Translations under genes and position numbers: made by a program
Notes under the pieces: generated by a model
What the model saw: only the letters and a program-made list of their open reading frames with translations
Told to the model about the DNA's origin: nothing
The model's database searches: none
Part shown: in pieces, positions 36,757 through 45,318 of the stretch
How positions within the stretch are numbered: position 1 is the stretch's first letter
Layout: each line of letters opens with the position of its first letter
Source of the DNA: Halomicrobium salinisoli
GTDB lineage: Archaea > Halobacteriota > Halobacteria > Halobacteriales > Haloarculaceae
NCBI RefSeq assembly: GCF_020405185.1
Contig: NZ_CP084463.1
Span: 558,001-622,000, forward strand
Length of the DNA: 64,000 bases
Direction: 5' to 3'

Positions 36757-37899
36757 ATGGCCGACGGTGGGGACGAACGGACCGACGCGGACGAACGGAT
36801 CGACGCGGACGAACGCGACGGAAGCAGCGGACTGGACAACAGCGACGGACGGAACGGCGGGAGCGAACTTGACGAGGTGGCCTCTGCGTTCACCGAGCTC
36901 GCGGCGTGGTGTGAGGGGTCCTCCGAACTGTACGAGCGGCTCTGCCGGATCGTGGCCGACGACCCCGAGCTGCTGGAGCTGGCGGCGGCCGTGCCCGATG
37001 ACCGGTCGACCGCGAACGTGTTCCTCGCGGCGCTCCAGTTCAGGCTCCTGCGCGGCGCGGACGGTCGCCTGGCCGAGTACTACCCGTCGGTGACCGACGA
37101 CGCCCGCGAGCCCGACGGCGCCCTCGGCGACGCGCTCCGGGACTTCTGTGCGGCGCAGGCGGACGCGCTCCGACCGCTCCTCCGGACCCGGCGGACGCAG
37201 ACCAACGCGGTCCGCCGCTGTGCGGCCCTCTACCCGGCCGTCGCGCGCGTCGCCCGGGAGGTCGACGGCCCGCTCGCGCTGGTCGAACTCGGCCCGAGCG
37301 CTGGGCTGAACCTCCTGTTCGACCGCTATCGGTACGACTACGGCGACGCGGTCGCCGGCGCCGTCGATTCGCCGGTGACGATCCGCAGCGAGGTCGCCGG
37401 CGGCGACCCGCCGCTCCCCGACGACCCGCCGGCGGTGCGCTCCCGCGTCGGGATCGACCTGCACCCGATGGACGTCACCGACCCGGACGACGCCGACTGG
37501 CTCCGGTCGCTCGTGTGGCCCGACCTGCCAGAGCGCCGCCGGGCGCTCGACGACGCGCTCGCGCTCGCCCGCCGGGATCCGCCGAGAGTCGTCGAGGGCG
37601 ACCTGCTCGATGACCTCCCCGACGTCCTCGGTGAGATCCCGTCCGACGTCCCCGTCCTCGTGGTCAGCACGCTCGTCCTCTACCAGCTCCCGCCGGACGC
37701 GCGCGAGGCGGTCAGGGAGACGCTCGCCGAGCGCGCCGGCGAGCGGCCGCTCCACTGGCTCTCCGGGGACGACGAACTCGGCGAGAACGACGGCATCCGA
37801 CTGGAGTGGACGCGGGCGGTCGACGGCGAGGTCCGGACCGACCTGCTGGCCGGGTTCGAGCAGCACGGCCGGTGGATCGAGTGGTACGGCTCTGGGTAG
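36757..37899 (+). CDS. DUF2332 family protein
   Basis: 380 residues. Core block LALVELGPSAGLNLLFDRYRYDY and the closing SGDDELGENDGIRLEWTRAVDG identify DUF2332. LVVSTLVLYQLPPDAR and the GxSAGLN motif recall a SAM-methyltransferase-like fold; activity unknown. The first 35 residues (DERTDADERIDADERD) are encoded by 18-bp near repeats GACGCGGACGAACG and are probably disordered. Confidence 0.85.
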   Translation: MADGGDERTDADERIDADERDGSSGLDNSDGRNGGSELDEVASAFTELAAWCEGSSELYERLCRIVADDPELLELAAAVPDDRSTANVFLAALQFRLLRGADGRLAEYYPSVTDDAREPDGALGDALRDFCAAQADALRPLLRTRRTQTNAVRRCAALYPAVARVAREVDGPLALVELGPSAGLNLLFDRYRYDYGDAVAGAVDSPVTIRSEVAGGDPPLPDDPPAVRSRVGIDLHPMDVTDPDDADWLRSLVWPDLPERRRALDDALALARRDPPRVVEGDLLDDLPDVLGEIPSDVPVLVVSTLVLYQLPPDAREAVRETLAERAGERPLHWLSGDDELGENDGIRLEWTRAVDGEVRTDLLAGFEQHGRWIEWYGSG

Positions 37900-37930
37900 G
37901 CTTTTCCCGCCGGGCGTCCCACCCCGTCGC

Positions 37931-38632
37931 ATGGAGTTCCGGACGTTCGGGGACGCCGCCGACCCCGACTGTCTGTTCGTCCTCGGCTGGGGGAACCGCC
38001 CGACCCACGAGCCCGTGCGGTGGCTGATCGACCGCCTCGTCGACGACGGGTGGCGAGTCCACGCGGCGACGCTCCCGCCGCACGTGACGGACGTACAACG
38101 GCAGTGGGTCCGGCCCGTCGAGCGCTACGCGGCCGACCTCGACCGGCCGGCGCTGCTCGGCCACAGCGCGGGCGGCCTGACCGCCGCCCACGCCGACGTC
38201 GACGCCCGCACGCGGACGTACCTCAGCCCGTGGTGGGGCGAACCGCCCGCGAGGCAGAATCCCGTCGTCGGCCTGCTGGCCCGCGTCCCCGGAGACTACC
38301 GGTTCCTGCCCAGCGGCATCGACGACGGCTCGCTCCTGGGCGCCCACGCCACCGAGCGCCAGCTCCGGGACGGGCCGGACCGCGTCTCGCCGGCGTTCCT
38401 GCGAGCGACGCGCCGGGCGCACCGGACGCTGCCCCGGATCGGCGACGAGGCAGTGGTCTTCTGCTCGCTGACGGATCGGATCGTCTCGACGCGCGCCGTC
38501 GGCGAGCGCGTCCCCGCGGACCGGACCGTCCTCTACGACGGCGGCCACGAGCTGTTCTCCTCCCGGTCCCGCGAGGAGCACTTGCCGACGCTGCTGGCCG
38601 CGCTGGAGCACGGGGCCGCGGCCCTCGACTAG
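37931..38632 (+). CDS. Alpha/beta-hydrolase-like protein
   Basis: 233 residues from the ATG at 37931. Nucleophile elbow ALLGHSAGGLTAAH (Ser near residue 82), LFVLGWGNRPTHEPVRWL for the first strand and oxyanion region, TDRIVSTRAVG and the putative catalytic His in LYDGGHELFSS near the C-terminus. Substrate unknown. Follows the DUF2332 gene by 31 bp, so they are likely co-transcribed. Confidence 0.8.
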   Translation: MEFRTFGDAADPDCLFVLGWGNRPTHEPVRWLIDRLVDDGWRVHAATLPPHVTDVQRQWVRPVERYAADLDRPALLGHSAGGLTAAHADVDARTRTYLSPWWGEPPARQNPVVGLLARVPGDYRFLPSGIDDGSLLGAHATERQLRDGPDRVSPAFLRATRRAHRTLPRIGDEAVVFCSLTDRIVSTRAVGERVPADRTVLYDGGHELFSSRSREEHLPTLLAALEHGAAALD

Positions 38633-38697
38633 ACGCGGCGCTGCGGCGGGCACAGAGCGAAACCCTCACCCTCGCCCGCGCGTAACGCCGACCAACG

Positions 38698-39687
38698 ATG
38701 GCGGACTGTGACAAGTGCGGCGCGCCCGCCGCGATGCACGCCGCGTACTCCGGGCTGCACCTCTGCGAGGATCACCTCTGTCGGTCGGTCGAGGAGCGGG
38801 TCCGCCGCCGCGTCCGCGAGGACAACCTGGTCCCCCGGGACGCCACGCCCGAGGACCCCGAGACGTGGGTGATCGGGCTCTCCGGGGGCAAGGACAGCGT
38901 CGTCCTCACGCAGATCCTCCGGGAGACCTTCGCCGAGGACCCCCGCATCGAGCTCGTCGCCCTGTCGATCCACGAGGGCATCGAGGGGTATCGCGACAAA
39001 TCGCTGGACGCGTGCGAGGAACTGACCGACGACCTGGGGATCCGCCACGAGGTCGTCTCCTACGAGTCGGAGTTCGACGTCCGCATGGACGACGTCGTCG
39101 AGGACGACCCGGAGAGCATGGCCGCCTGCGCCTACTGCGGCGTGTTCCGGCGCGACGTCCTCTCGCGGTACGCCGAGGATCTGGACGCCGACAAGCTCCT
39201 GACGGGCCACAACCTCGACGACGAGGCCGAGACGGCCCTGATGAACTTCCTCGAGGGGGACGTCGACCAGATGGCCAAGCACTTCGACGCCTCGCTGGGC
39301 CCCTTCGAGGGCGGCGACGCGGAGCGGACCCGCGCCGAGCAGGACCATCACATCCCCCGCGCGAAGCCGCTGCGGGACGTCCCCGAGAAGGAGGTAGCCC
39401 TCTACGCCCGCTTCCGGGACCTCCCCGCGCACATCACCGAGTGCCCCCACGCCGAGGAGGCCTACCGCGGCGAGATACAGGAGCTCATGCTCGGTCTGGA
39501 GGAGAACCACCCCGGGACGCGCCACTCCATCATGGCCGGCTACGAGAAGCTCGCCGCCCTCGCCGCCGCCGAGTACGGCGGGGACGACGACGACCGCGAG
39601 TTCGGCGAGTGCGACCGCTGCGGGGCGCCGACGGCGAGAGAGCTGTGCCGGAAGTGCTCTCTATTAGACGCACTCGAGGCTGTTTAG
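38698..39687 (+). CDS. ncsA: tRNA 2-thiolation enzyme NcsA
   Basis: 329 residues. N-terminal zinc site CDKCGAP...LCEDHLC, PP-loop SGGKDSVVL near residue 62, internal AACAYCGVFRR (catalytic cysteine region) near 143, GHNLDDEAET, and a C-terminal CDRCGAP...CRKCSLL zinc finger. Adenylates and thiolates U34 of tRNA-Lys/Glu/Gln, with a SAMP sulfur carrier in haloarchaea. Its last codons (LLDALEAV) begin a tandem repeat. Confidence 0.92.
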   Translation: MADCDKCGAPAAMHAAYSGLHLCEDHLCRSVEERVRRRVREDNLVPRDATPEDPETWVIGLSGGKDSVVLTQILRETFAEDPRIELVALSIHEGIEGYRDKSLDACEELTDDLGIRHEVVSYESEFDVRMDDVVEDDPESMAACAYCGVFRRDVLSRYAEDLDADKLLTGHNLDDEAETALMNFLEGDVDQMAKHFDASLGPFEGGDAERTRAEQDHHIPRAKPLRDVPEKEVALYARFRDLPAHITECPHAEEAYRGEIQELMLGLEENHPGTRHSIMAGYEKLAALAAAEYGGDDDDREFGECDRCGAPTARELCRKCSLLDALEAV

Positions 39688-39812
39688 GGCGAGAGCGTCC
39701 AGTAAAGAGCATCGAGAGTTCTCGACGCACTCGAAGCGGTTTAGCGCGAGAGCGTCGAGCAGCGAACATCGCGAACTGTTGGACGCACTCGAGGTCGTCT
39801 AGGGCGAGAACG
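39664..39812 (+). repeat. 57/58-bp tandem copies of the ncsA 3' end
   Basis: Units begin at 39664, 39721 and 39779. Each starts with codons for LDALE(A/V)V followed by a TAG stop in the same position (39685, 39742, 39800) and then GGCGAGAGCGT-like sequence. Unit 1 is the real gene end, the others are downstream copies with silent-type changes. Confidence 0.85.
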
Positions 39813-39820
39813 GGGCTCGC

Positions 39821-40402
39821 TCACAGGTCGTCGAAGGAGTCGTCGTCGCCGTCGTAGTCCCCGACAGCCGCGTCGAAGGCGTCGGCGGCGTCGAGGCCGT
39901 CGGCGATGCGGTCGAGGCGCTCGCGGAGGTCGGCCAGCCGGCCCTCGACGCGCGCGAGTTCCTCCGGATCGCCGTCGTCCGTCAGCGTCGCGTAGCGCTC
40001 GGCCAGGGAGTAGTAGCGGCCGAGCAGCCGGTCGTACCGGACGCGGCGGTGGAGTCGCTCGACGGTCGCCCGCAGTTCGCCCATCTGAACAGGGGTCTCC
40101 AGCCGGGCGTCGAATCGGTCGTCGACCGCCGCGTCCGCGGCGACCAGCCCGGCGGTCTCGAAGTGGCAGTCCCGCTGCTCGCGCCGGTCGAGCGCGGACT
40201 CGACCGCACACTCCGCGGCGTCGACGACGAGGACTGCGACGTCCCGGTCGAGGCTGGCGACCGTCTCCGGCTCGTCGTGAGCCGTCCGGACGGGCCACTC
40301 CTCTCGGAGGGCGGTCGTGATCCGCTGCCTGCGGTCGGCGTCCGGAACGCAGACGAGCACCACGTCGCGGGCCATCGTCACGTCGAAGGTCGTCTTACTC
40401 AC
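39821..40402 (-). CDS. HalX-domain response-regulator-like protein
   Basis: 193 residues from a GTG at 40402 (an internal ATG at 40375 is possible). An N-terminal receiver-like domain (VVLVCVPDADRRQRITTALREEW) with the phospho-acceptor region VAVLVVDAAEC, then the haloarchaeal HalX helical output domain (LHRRVRYDRLLGRYYSLAERYATLT). The acidic tail ends DYDGDDDSFDDL. Lacks a DNA-binding domain. First of four genes between ncsA and ftsZ2. Confidence 0.8.
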   Translation of the reverse strand: MSKTTFDVTMARDVVLVCVPDADRRQRITTALREEWPVRTAHDEPETVASLDRDVAVLVVDAAECAVESALDRREQRDCHFETAGLVAADAAVDDRFDARLETPVQMGELRATVERLHRRVRYDRLLGRYYSLAERYATLTDDGDPEELARVEGRLADLRERLDRIADGLDAADAFDAAVGDYDGDDDSFDDL

Positions 40403-40489
40403 GGTCGGAAGTCACCTGCCGAACCCGTTGCGGTCCGTCGATTAGGAACACTCGCGATGCCGTGTATCCGTTTCGGTTGGATGCGAGTT

Positions 40490-41074
40490 TCATTCCCGTT
40501 CACTGCGGTCGTCGCCGGCCTCGACCACGACGTCGAACAGCCGCGAGAGCAGTGCGATGGTCTCGGTGTCGTGCGCACCGCCGTCGATGTGGAAGTGGGC
40601 CGTCGCGCCGCCGGTCCGGACGCGCGAGGTGAGCACGTGGAGGAACCGGAACGCCGTCTGCTCGTCGACGTACTCCAGCAGGTCTGTGATCGAGTCGAAG
40701 CATACGGCCGTCCCCGCCTCGACGTGGTCCGCGACGGTCGTGCCGAGCACGTCGAGCGGCGTGACGCCGTCCACCCGGTCGACGGTCGGTCCGTCGGGCC
40801 CTGGCACGTCGGCGGCCGGCGACGCGGCCGAGCGCGCCGCGCCGTCGACCGAGACGAAGTCGTACGTCGGATCGGTACCGAGGTGGTTCTGCCAGGTCGA
40901 TAGCTTGGCCTCCGGCGACGTCGCTATCGTGACGCCGAGGACGCGGTCGGGCGCGGAGCCGTCGGCCAGCAGGACGTCGCGGCACAGGTGTTCGTCCGCG
41001 TCGTCGAGGGCCGATGCGACGACCAGAACGTTCGTCGCGTCGGCCACCGCGTGATCGCTGAACCCACCGCTCAT
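40490..41074 (-). CDS. DUF7504-like RecA-fold protein
   Basis: 194 residues. NVLVVASALDDADEHLCRDVL, VLGVTIATSPEAKLSTWQNHL and VCFDSITDLLEYVDEQTAFRFLHVLTSRV follow the haloarchaeal DUF7504 pattern, a KaiC/RecA-like fold in which the Walker A loop is absent (VVASALDDAD), so ATP binding is doubtful. C-terminal AHFHIDGGAHDTETI is conserved in the family. Same strand as the HalX gene, 87 bp upstream of it. Confidence 0.75.
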   Translation of the reverse strand: MSGGFSDHAVADATNVLVVASALDDADEHLCRDVLLADGSAPDRVLGVTIATSPEAKLSTWQNHLGTDPTYDFVSVDGAARSAASPAADVPGPDGPTVDRVDGVTPLDVLGTTVADHVEAGTAVCFDSITDLLEYVDEQTAFRFLHVLTSRVRTGGATAHFHIDGGAHDTETIALLSRLFDVVVEAGDDRSERE

Positions 41075-41243
41075 CGGCGATTACCGTACTCCGACGGGAT
41101 CCGAGTGATCATTCGGTTCACTCGTCAGTACCTGTCGACTCGCCCGGAATATTTCTGTCGCTTACGTTTGACAGGCCGTCGGTAATCGCTGTGGAATTAT
41201 AGTTGCGTAAAACTAAAAAGTAAAAACATAGTAAATAGTTAAA

Positions 41244-41253
41244 TAATTTTATA
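41244..41253 (+). promoter_or_regulatory. TATA box of the 46-codon gene
   Basis: AATTTTATAG, centred 27 nt before the ATG at 41276 inside an A+T-rich tract (about 41190-41255). Predicts a leaderless transcript. Confidence 0.6.
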
Positions 41254-41275
41254 GCATTCCCTGCCATCGTCACAG

Positions 41276-41416
41276 ATGGCTATGAGCCAGATGCACTCTC
41301 TCAAGGACCGGATCGCTTCCCACCCGAAACTCGTCGGTATGCTGTTCGCGACGCTGCTGTTCCTGTCGAAGGCCGGCGCCGCTGCCGGCGCAAAGATCAA
41401 CTACGCCGGTCCCTGA
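41276..41416 (+). CDS. 46-residue DUF7503-like membrane miniprotein
   Basis: ATG at 41276 to TGA at 41416. The protein has a soluble N-terminus (MAMSQMHSLKDRIASHPKLV), one hydrophobic helix (GMLFATLLFLSKAGAAAGA) and ends KINYAGP. This matches the haloarchaeal DUF7503 type of very short proteins ending in GP. A TATA box lies 27 nt upstream. Its stop is 2 bp from the stop of the convergent CHAT gene. Function unknown; position suggests a part in the neighbouring four-gene block. Confidence 0.7.
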   Translation: MAMSQMHSLKDRIASHPKLVGMLFATLLFLSKAGAAAGAKINYAGP

Positions 41417-41418
41417 CG

Positions 41419-43530
41419 TCAGAAGATTTCACGATCCACTTCGTCGCTCCAGTAGAGTTGGCCGTCGAGGATGACTGGGAACACCTGTGTCTGAAGAAAC
41501 TCGCTCAGTTCGTCGGACGACACGGTGTAGGTGCCGATATCTCCCGAGTTGATGGAGTACCTCTCAGCGCTCCGTATGTCCGGTTGGGTGATCGCTCCCA
41601 GCTTGTAATGTTTCGAGGGATAGCCCGTTACGGAGACGCGATACTCGTCTTCACCGTTCGGCTCTACCCTCGCTGCATGCGGAGATCCAGTCATGCTCTC
41701 GATCGGCATTATATTCCCGTCACCGACCACCATGTACCGCTGGGCGAGACGGTTCCGCTTTTCGAGCAGGTCGAGCATCGAGAGCAGCGAGAATCCCTGA
41801 TTCAGGAACCGGGCGATACTCCTGCCGATCTCGGTCGCAGTGGGATTCAGGACGTCGGTCAGGGTGACGATGCCCCCGAGTGCGCCGGCGTCGACGAGAG
41901 CGCGGCCCTGTTCGTAGGACTGGCAGGCGTTGAGCAGGAAGGCGTTCACGTCGACCTGCTCTAGCGTTCGGGCGTCGAGGTGGCCGTCGGCACACCGGAG
42001 TCCCTCCTCGTCGGCGTGGCCGATGTAGTGGAGGAAGTCCGCCTCGCGTTCGAGGAGGTCGGTCAGCTCTGCGGTGGTGAGCTGTTCGTACGTACTGATG
42101 TCGAACTCGAGCCATTCGCGGGTCCCGTAAGTCTCCTCGACGGCGTTCTCCTCGTCCATCTCGGGATCGTTGCAGACGACGATCACGCGGATCTGCCGCT
42201 CCGGATCCGACCCGAAGTCGAGGCGCCGGTAGTACTCGGCGACGGACATCTTGCTGGCGCCGATCGGAATCCCGTCGCCGACGTAGGTCTGTTCGATGCT
42301 GTCCGACGGTTCGGGCGTGAACACGTCCTCGTCTAGCGACCCGCCCGAACTCCCCGCGTCGCGGTGGCTCCTGGACCGCCGGACGGTTCCGCGCCTACCG
42401 AACACCGACTTCACCTCCGGGGACAGGGAGTCCACCGACTGGTCGTCCGCAGTGGGGTCCTCGGGACAGCGGACGACCGCGAGTTCGTCGGCCAGGAATG
42501 GAAGGACGGGCAGCGAGTCCGCCTCGGGAACGACGTCGGCCGTGAGCTTCCACTTGGGGACGGCCTCGGCGACGTCGTCGTACGCGACGTCCAGGTAGCG
42601 TCTGACCTGCGGTCCGATCGGCTGGTCGTACAGCCACTCGAAATCGAGGTCGACGGCGCTCTCGACGACCTCGCGCTCGTGCAGCGGGACGTCGTACAGG
42701 CCCTCCGTCCTGGTGACGCAATCGAGCAGGAACACCTGCTTCAGCACTCGCTCGACCGCTCGCTCGAAGCCGTCGTCGGCGTCGAGCGGGACCGGTTCCC
42801 CGTCGGCGATCAGGATCGGCCGGTCGCCGATCTCGACCGACGCGCCGAGGTAGTAGGCCAGCGACGACACCGGGTAGAGCGAGTCGAGCGTCGGCGGGAC
42901 CTCGATCGTGACGCCCGTCTCGGGGGGCGAGACGGCCGCCGGGATCGAGAGTTCGGTCCCGACCTCTACCAGCGGCGGGTGCCCGCGGAGCGTGGGAAAG
43001 GACCGTTCGCAACTCGTCGTCTTCAGCGCCGATCCCAGGTGCGACACCGCCGTCGCGACCGACTCCGGATCGCTCGTCGTCTCGATCGTCGCCGCCGGGT
43101 GCTCGTGGAGCGACCGGATGCCGATACGGAGCGTCGCAGCGCCGGGAAACGAGAGGGCGATCCGATCGTCGGTCGGCTCGAAGACGACGCGGCCCGCCAC
43201 GTGGAGGTACAGCTTCATCTTCGCGGACGACACCTCCACGTAGTACTCGCCGGGTTCGACCGCCGTGCGGTCGCTGCTGTTGCAGTCGGCCACGATGTTC
43301 ATGTCCGCGTCGCGGACGAGCGCACCGACGTGATACGTCGTCTCCAGTTCGGTGACGGAGACCGACGCGGCCGCGTCGACCGGCGGCGCGAAGGTCCCCG
43401 GATCGACCGGCGTCGGATCGACGGGTCGCGGCGTCAGTATCGTGAACTGCGCTCCCTCGATCGGGTCCCTGAGCTCGATGCCGGTCGGTCCGTCGAGGGC
43501 GGTTATCGAGGGTGTGCGTGTGTCCGTCAT
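41419..43530 (-). CDS. CHAT-domain caspase-like protease
   Basis: 703 residues. The N-terminal half is a beta-rich, uncharacterised region (about 1-180) and a linker domain; a Ser/Arg-rich segment is near 375-395. The C-terminal CHAT domain (about 450-620) holds the Cys-His dyad: His in LHYIGHADEEG near 503 and Cys in FLLNACQSYEQG near 535, followed by GALGGIVTLTDVL. CHAT proteases cut protein targets and several act in regulated cell death or anti-phage systems; target here unknown. No TPR or nucleotidyltransferase domain in the protein. Confidence 0.82.
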   Translation of the reverse strand: MTDTRTPSITALDGPTGIELRDPIEGAQFTILTPRPVDPTPVDPGTFAPPVDAAASVSVTELETTYHVGALVRDADMNIVADCNSSDRTAVEPGEYYVEVSSAKMKLYLHVAGRVVFEPTDDRIALSFPGAATLRIGIRSLHEHPAATIETTSDPESVATAVSHLGSALKTTSCERSFPTLRGHPPLVEVGTELSIPAAVSPPETGVTIEVPPTLDSLYPVSSLAYYLGASVEIGDRPILIADGEPVPLDADDGFERAVERVLKQVFLLDCVTRTEGLYDVPLHEREVVESAVDLDFEWLYDQPIGPQVRRYLDVAYDDVAEAVPKWKLTADVVPEADSLPVLPFLADELAVVRCPEDPTADDQSVDSLSPEVKSVFGRRGTVRRSRSHRDAGSSGGSLDEDVFTPEPSDSIEQTYVGDGIPIGASKMSVAEYYRRLDFGSDPERQIRVIVVCNDPEMDEENAVEETYGTREWLEFDISTYEQLTTAELTDLLEREADFLHYIGHADEEGLRCADGHLDARTLEQVDVNAFLLNACQSYEQGRALVDAGALGGIVTLTDVLNPTATEIGRSIARFLNQGFSLLSMLDLLEKRNRLAQRYMVVGDGNIMPIESMTGSPHAARVEPNGEDEYRVSVTGYPSKHYKLGAITQPDIRSAERYSINSGDIGTYTVSSDELSEFLQTQVFPVILDGQLYWSDEVDREIF

Positions 43531-43704
43531 GGTGGGAAACCGGGACCAGCGACGACGCCGTACGCCGATCGTCTACTGGGTTCACTCGTCGTCGGCCGTC
43601 CGAAAACCTGTTGTTCGGCCCGCCGGCTGCAGTCGCTTTCGGACGGCGATAGGTGCGAAAAAGGACTGCGCGTCCTCCGACAGCGGCGACCGGGACGGTC
43701 GTCG

Positions 43705-44904
43705 CTACTCGTTGGTCCGGATGACGTCGAGACCGTTGTTCTTGTCGTCGGCGTCGCGGCCGCCGTCGGTGTGGCCGTAGGCGCCCTGATCGTCGAACTC
43801 CTCGACGTTCTGGCTGGCGTCGAAGGCCGACTCGTCGTCGACCTCCTGGATCGCCTCGCGGGACTTGTCGGCCTGCTTCTGGGTCGAGGGACCCAGCACC
43901 TGGGCGGACTGGACGCCGGTCATGATGGCCATGACGCGGACCTTGCCCTTGTACTCCTCCTGGATGCGCGCGCCCCAGATGACGTTGGCGCTGGCCTCCA
44001 GGCGCTCGGTGATGTTCTGGGCGATGCCCTCGGCCTCCTTCAGCGTGAGGTCGGGGCCGCCGGTGATGTGGACCAGACCGCCGCTGGCGCCGCGGTAGTC
44101 CACGTCGAGCAGCGGGTGGTTCATCGCGTCCTTGACGACCTCCTCGGTCTTGTTCTTGTCCTGGGTCTCGCCGACGAGCATCACCGCGACTCCACCCTGA
44201 TTCATGATGGAGGTCATGTCGGCGTAGTCCAGGTTGATGAGGCTGGGCTGGGTGATGGTCTCCGAGATGCCCTTGACCGTCTCGGCGATGATCTGGTCCA
44301 TCACCGAGAAGGCCTTGCCGATCGGCAGGTTCGGCACGTAGTCGAGCAGGCGGTTGTTGTCCAGCACGATGATGGAGTCGGCCTCGTTGCGGAGCCGCTC
44401 GAGGCCTTCCTCGGCCTTCACCGTGCGGGCGCGCTCGACGTTGAACGGCGTCGAGACCATGCCGACCACGATGGCGCCCTGCTCCTTGGCGATCTTCGAG
44501 ACGACGGGCGCGGCGCCGGTGCCGGTACCGCCACCCATGCCGGCGGTGACGAACACCAGGTCGGCGTCGCCCAGGACGTCCTTGATCGTGCCCTGGGCCA
44601 TCTCGGTGGCGCGCTCGCCCATCGAGGGGTCGCCGCCGGCGCCGAGCCCGTTGGTCAGGGACTTGCCGACGAGGATCTTCGTGTCGGCCTCGATCATCTT
44701 GAGGTGCTGCTTGTCGGTGTTGATCGCGACCGTGTCAGCACCCTCGACGCCGATGTTGTACAGGCGGTTGACGGTGTTGTTGCCAGCGCCGCCACAGCCC
44801 ACGATGACGATGCGAGGGTCGCCGAACCCGTCGACGTCCTCGTCGTCGAGCTGCTGTTGCTCGGCCTCGTCGCGTTCGAGGGCCTCTTTGACGATGTCCT
44901 GCAT
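43705..44904 (-). CDS. ftsZ2: Tubulin-like cell division GTPase FtsZ2
   Basis: 399 residues. GTP-binding signature [14 protein letters not shown] near 105, nucleotide loop [14 protein letters not shown] near 35, and the T7 loop [10 protein letters not shown]-terminus MQDIVKEAL at 44904 lies two bases after the cdrS stop; an ATG six codons earlier would overlap cdrS and is less likely. The C-terminal tail (after [10 protein letters not shown]) is acidic and disordered, ending [11 protein letters not shown]. FtsZ2 drives constriction in haloarchaeal division. Co-transcribed with cdrS. Confidence 0.95.
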   Translation of the reverse strand: MQDIVKEALERDEAEQQQLDDEDVDGFGDPRIVIVGCGGAGNNTVNRLYNIGVEGADTVAINTDKQHLKMIEADTKILVGKSLTNGLGAGGDPSMGERATEMAQGTIKDVLGDADLVFVTAGMGGGTGTGAAPVVSKIAKEQGAIVVGMVSTPFNVERARTVKAEEGLERLRNEADSIIVLDNNRLLDYVPNLPIGKAFSVMDQIIAETVKGISETITQPSLINLDYADMTSIMNQGGVAVMLVGETQDKNKTEEVVKDAMNHPLLDVDYRGASGGLVHITGGPDLTLKEAEGIAQNITERLEASANVIWGARIQEEYKGKVRVMAIMTGVQSAQVLGPSTQKQADKSREAIQEVDDESAFDASQNVEEFDDQGAYGHTDGGRDADDKNNGLDVIRTNE

Positions 44905-44906
44905 CG

Positions 44907-45095
44907 TCAGGCCCTCGCCCACGTGCGGCGCTTGCGCTTTTCGGACGGACGGTCCTGCCCGCCTTCCTGCTCGGCGAGCATCTCCCGCACCGCGGCCCGG
45001 ATGGCCTCGCTACGGTTGGGGTACTCCCCCGTTTCGACCATTCGTTCGACCTCTTCTATCTGCTGTTTCGGAATCCGCAGTGTCACACGCTCCAT
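44907..45095 (-). CDS. cdrS: Ribbon-helix-helix regulator CdrS
   Basis: 62 residues. Single RHH fold: ribbon [11 protein letters not shown], helices [11 protein letters not shown] and [15 protein letters not shown]. The homologue in Halobacterium, CdrS, is encoded just upstream of ftsZ2 and regulates it (Darnell and colleagues, known literature). Gap to ftsZ2 is 2 bp, so a single message. A TATA box at 45242-45250 and an inverted repeat at 45199-45216 lie in the leader region. Confidence 0.9.
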   Translation of the reverse strand: MERVTLRIPKQQIEEVERMVETGEYPNRSEAIRAAVREMLAEQEGGQDRPSEKRKRRTWARA

Positions 45096-45108
45096 GTTTC
45101 GTTCCCCG

Positions 45109-45117
45109 GTAAGACGG
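45109..45117 (-). promoter_or_regulatory. GTAAGACGG motif in the cdrS leader
   Basis: One half-site of the kind found in the inverted repeat at 45199-45216, lying 14 nt before the cdrS start. Other copies of CGTCTTACG: 45209, 45315, 45493, 45538. Candidate RHH contact; inference only. Confidence 0.4.
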
Positions 45118-45198
45118 CCGGCGTTTACACGCCAGATCGGCCGGGTGTGCGGCCAAACCGCCGGACGGCGGCGATCTCATCGCCGCGCGCCACGACGT

Positions 45199-45216
45199 GT
45201 AAGACGACCGTCTTAC
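45199..45216 (-). promoter_or_regulatory. Inverted repeat at the cdrS-ftsZ2 start site
   Basis: GTAAGACGACCGTCTTAC: 7-bp arms with a 4-base centre, perfect. It lies about 30-45 nt downstream of the TATA box on the transcribed side, at or just after the expected start of the cdrS message, a place where a repressor would act. Confidence 0.55.
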
Positions 45217-45241
45217 GCACCAGTTACCACATGGGCATATC

Positions 45242-45250
45242 GTATAAAAC
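45242..45250 (-). promoter_or_regulatory. TATA box of cdrS-ftsZ2
   Basis: GTATAAAAC on the plus strand (GTTTTATAC towards the genes). Transcription would start near 45220, giving a leader of about 125 nt before cdrS, unusually long for this window. Confidence 0.6.
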
Positions 45251-45276
45251 TTCTGGCGAGCGTATGACAACCACGT

Positions 45277-45292
45277 GTTTACTACGGTAAAC
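45277..45292 (-). promoter_or_regulatory. Inverted repeat upstream of the cdrS TATA box
   Basis: GTTTACTACGGTAAAC: 6-bp arms and a 4-base centre, perfect, 27 nt beyond the TATA box on the upstream side. The same arm-centre-arm layout as 45199-45216 suggests a second regulator site. Confidence 0.5.
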
Positions 45293-45318
45293 GGCCTCTG
45301 GCGGTCGTTTTCACCGTC

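Noticed and set aside
41419..43530. Calling the CHAT gene a Craspase/type III-E component
   Set aside because: No Cas genes, no TPR domain and no gasdermin-like neighbour are present in the window.
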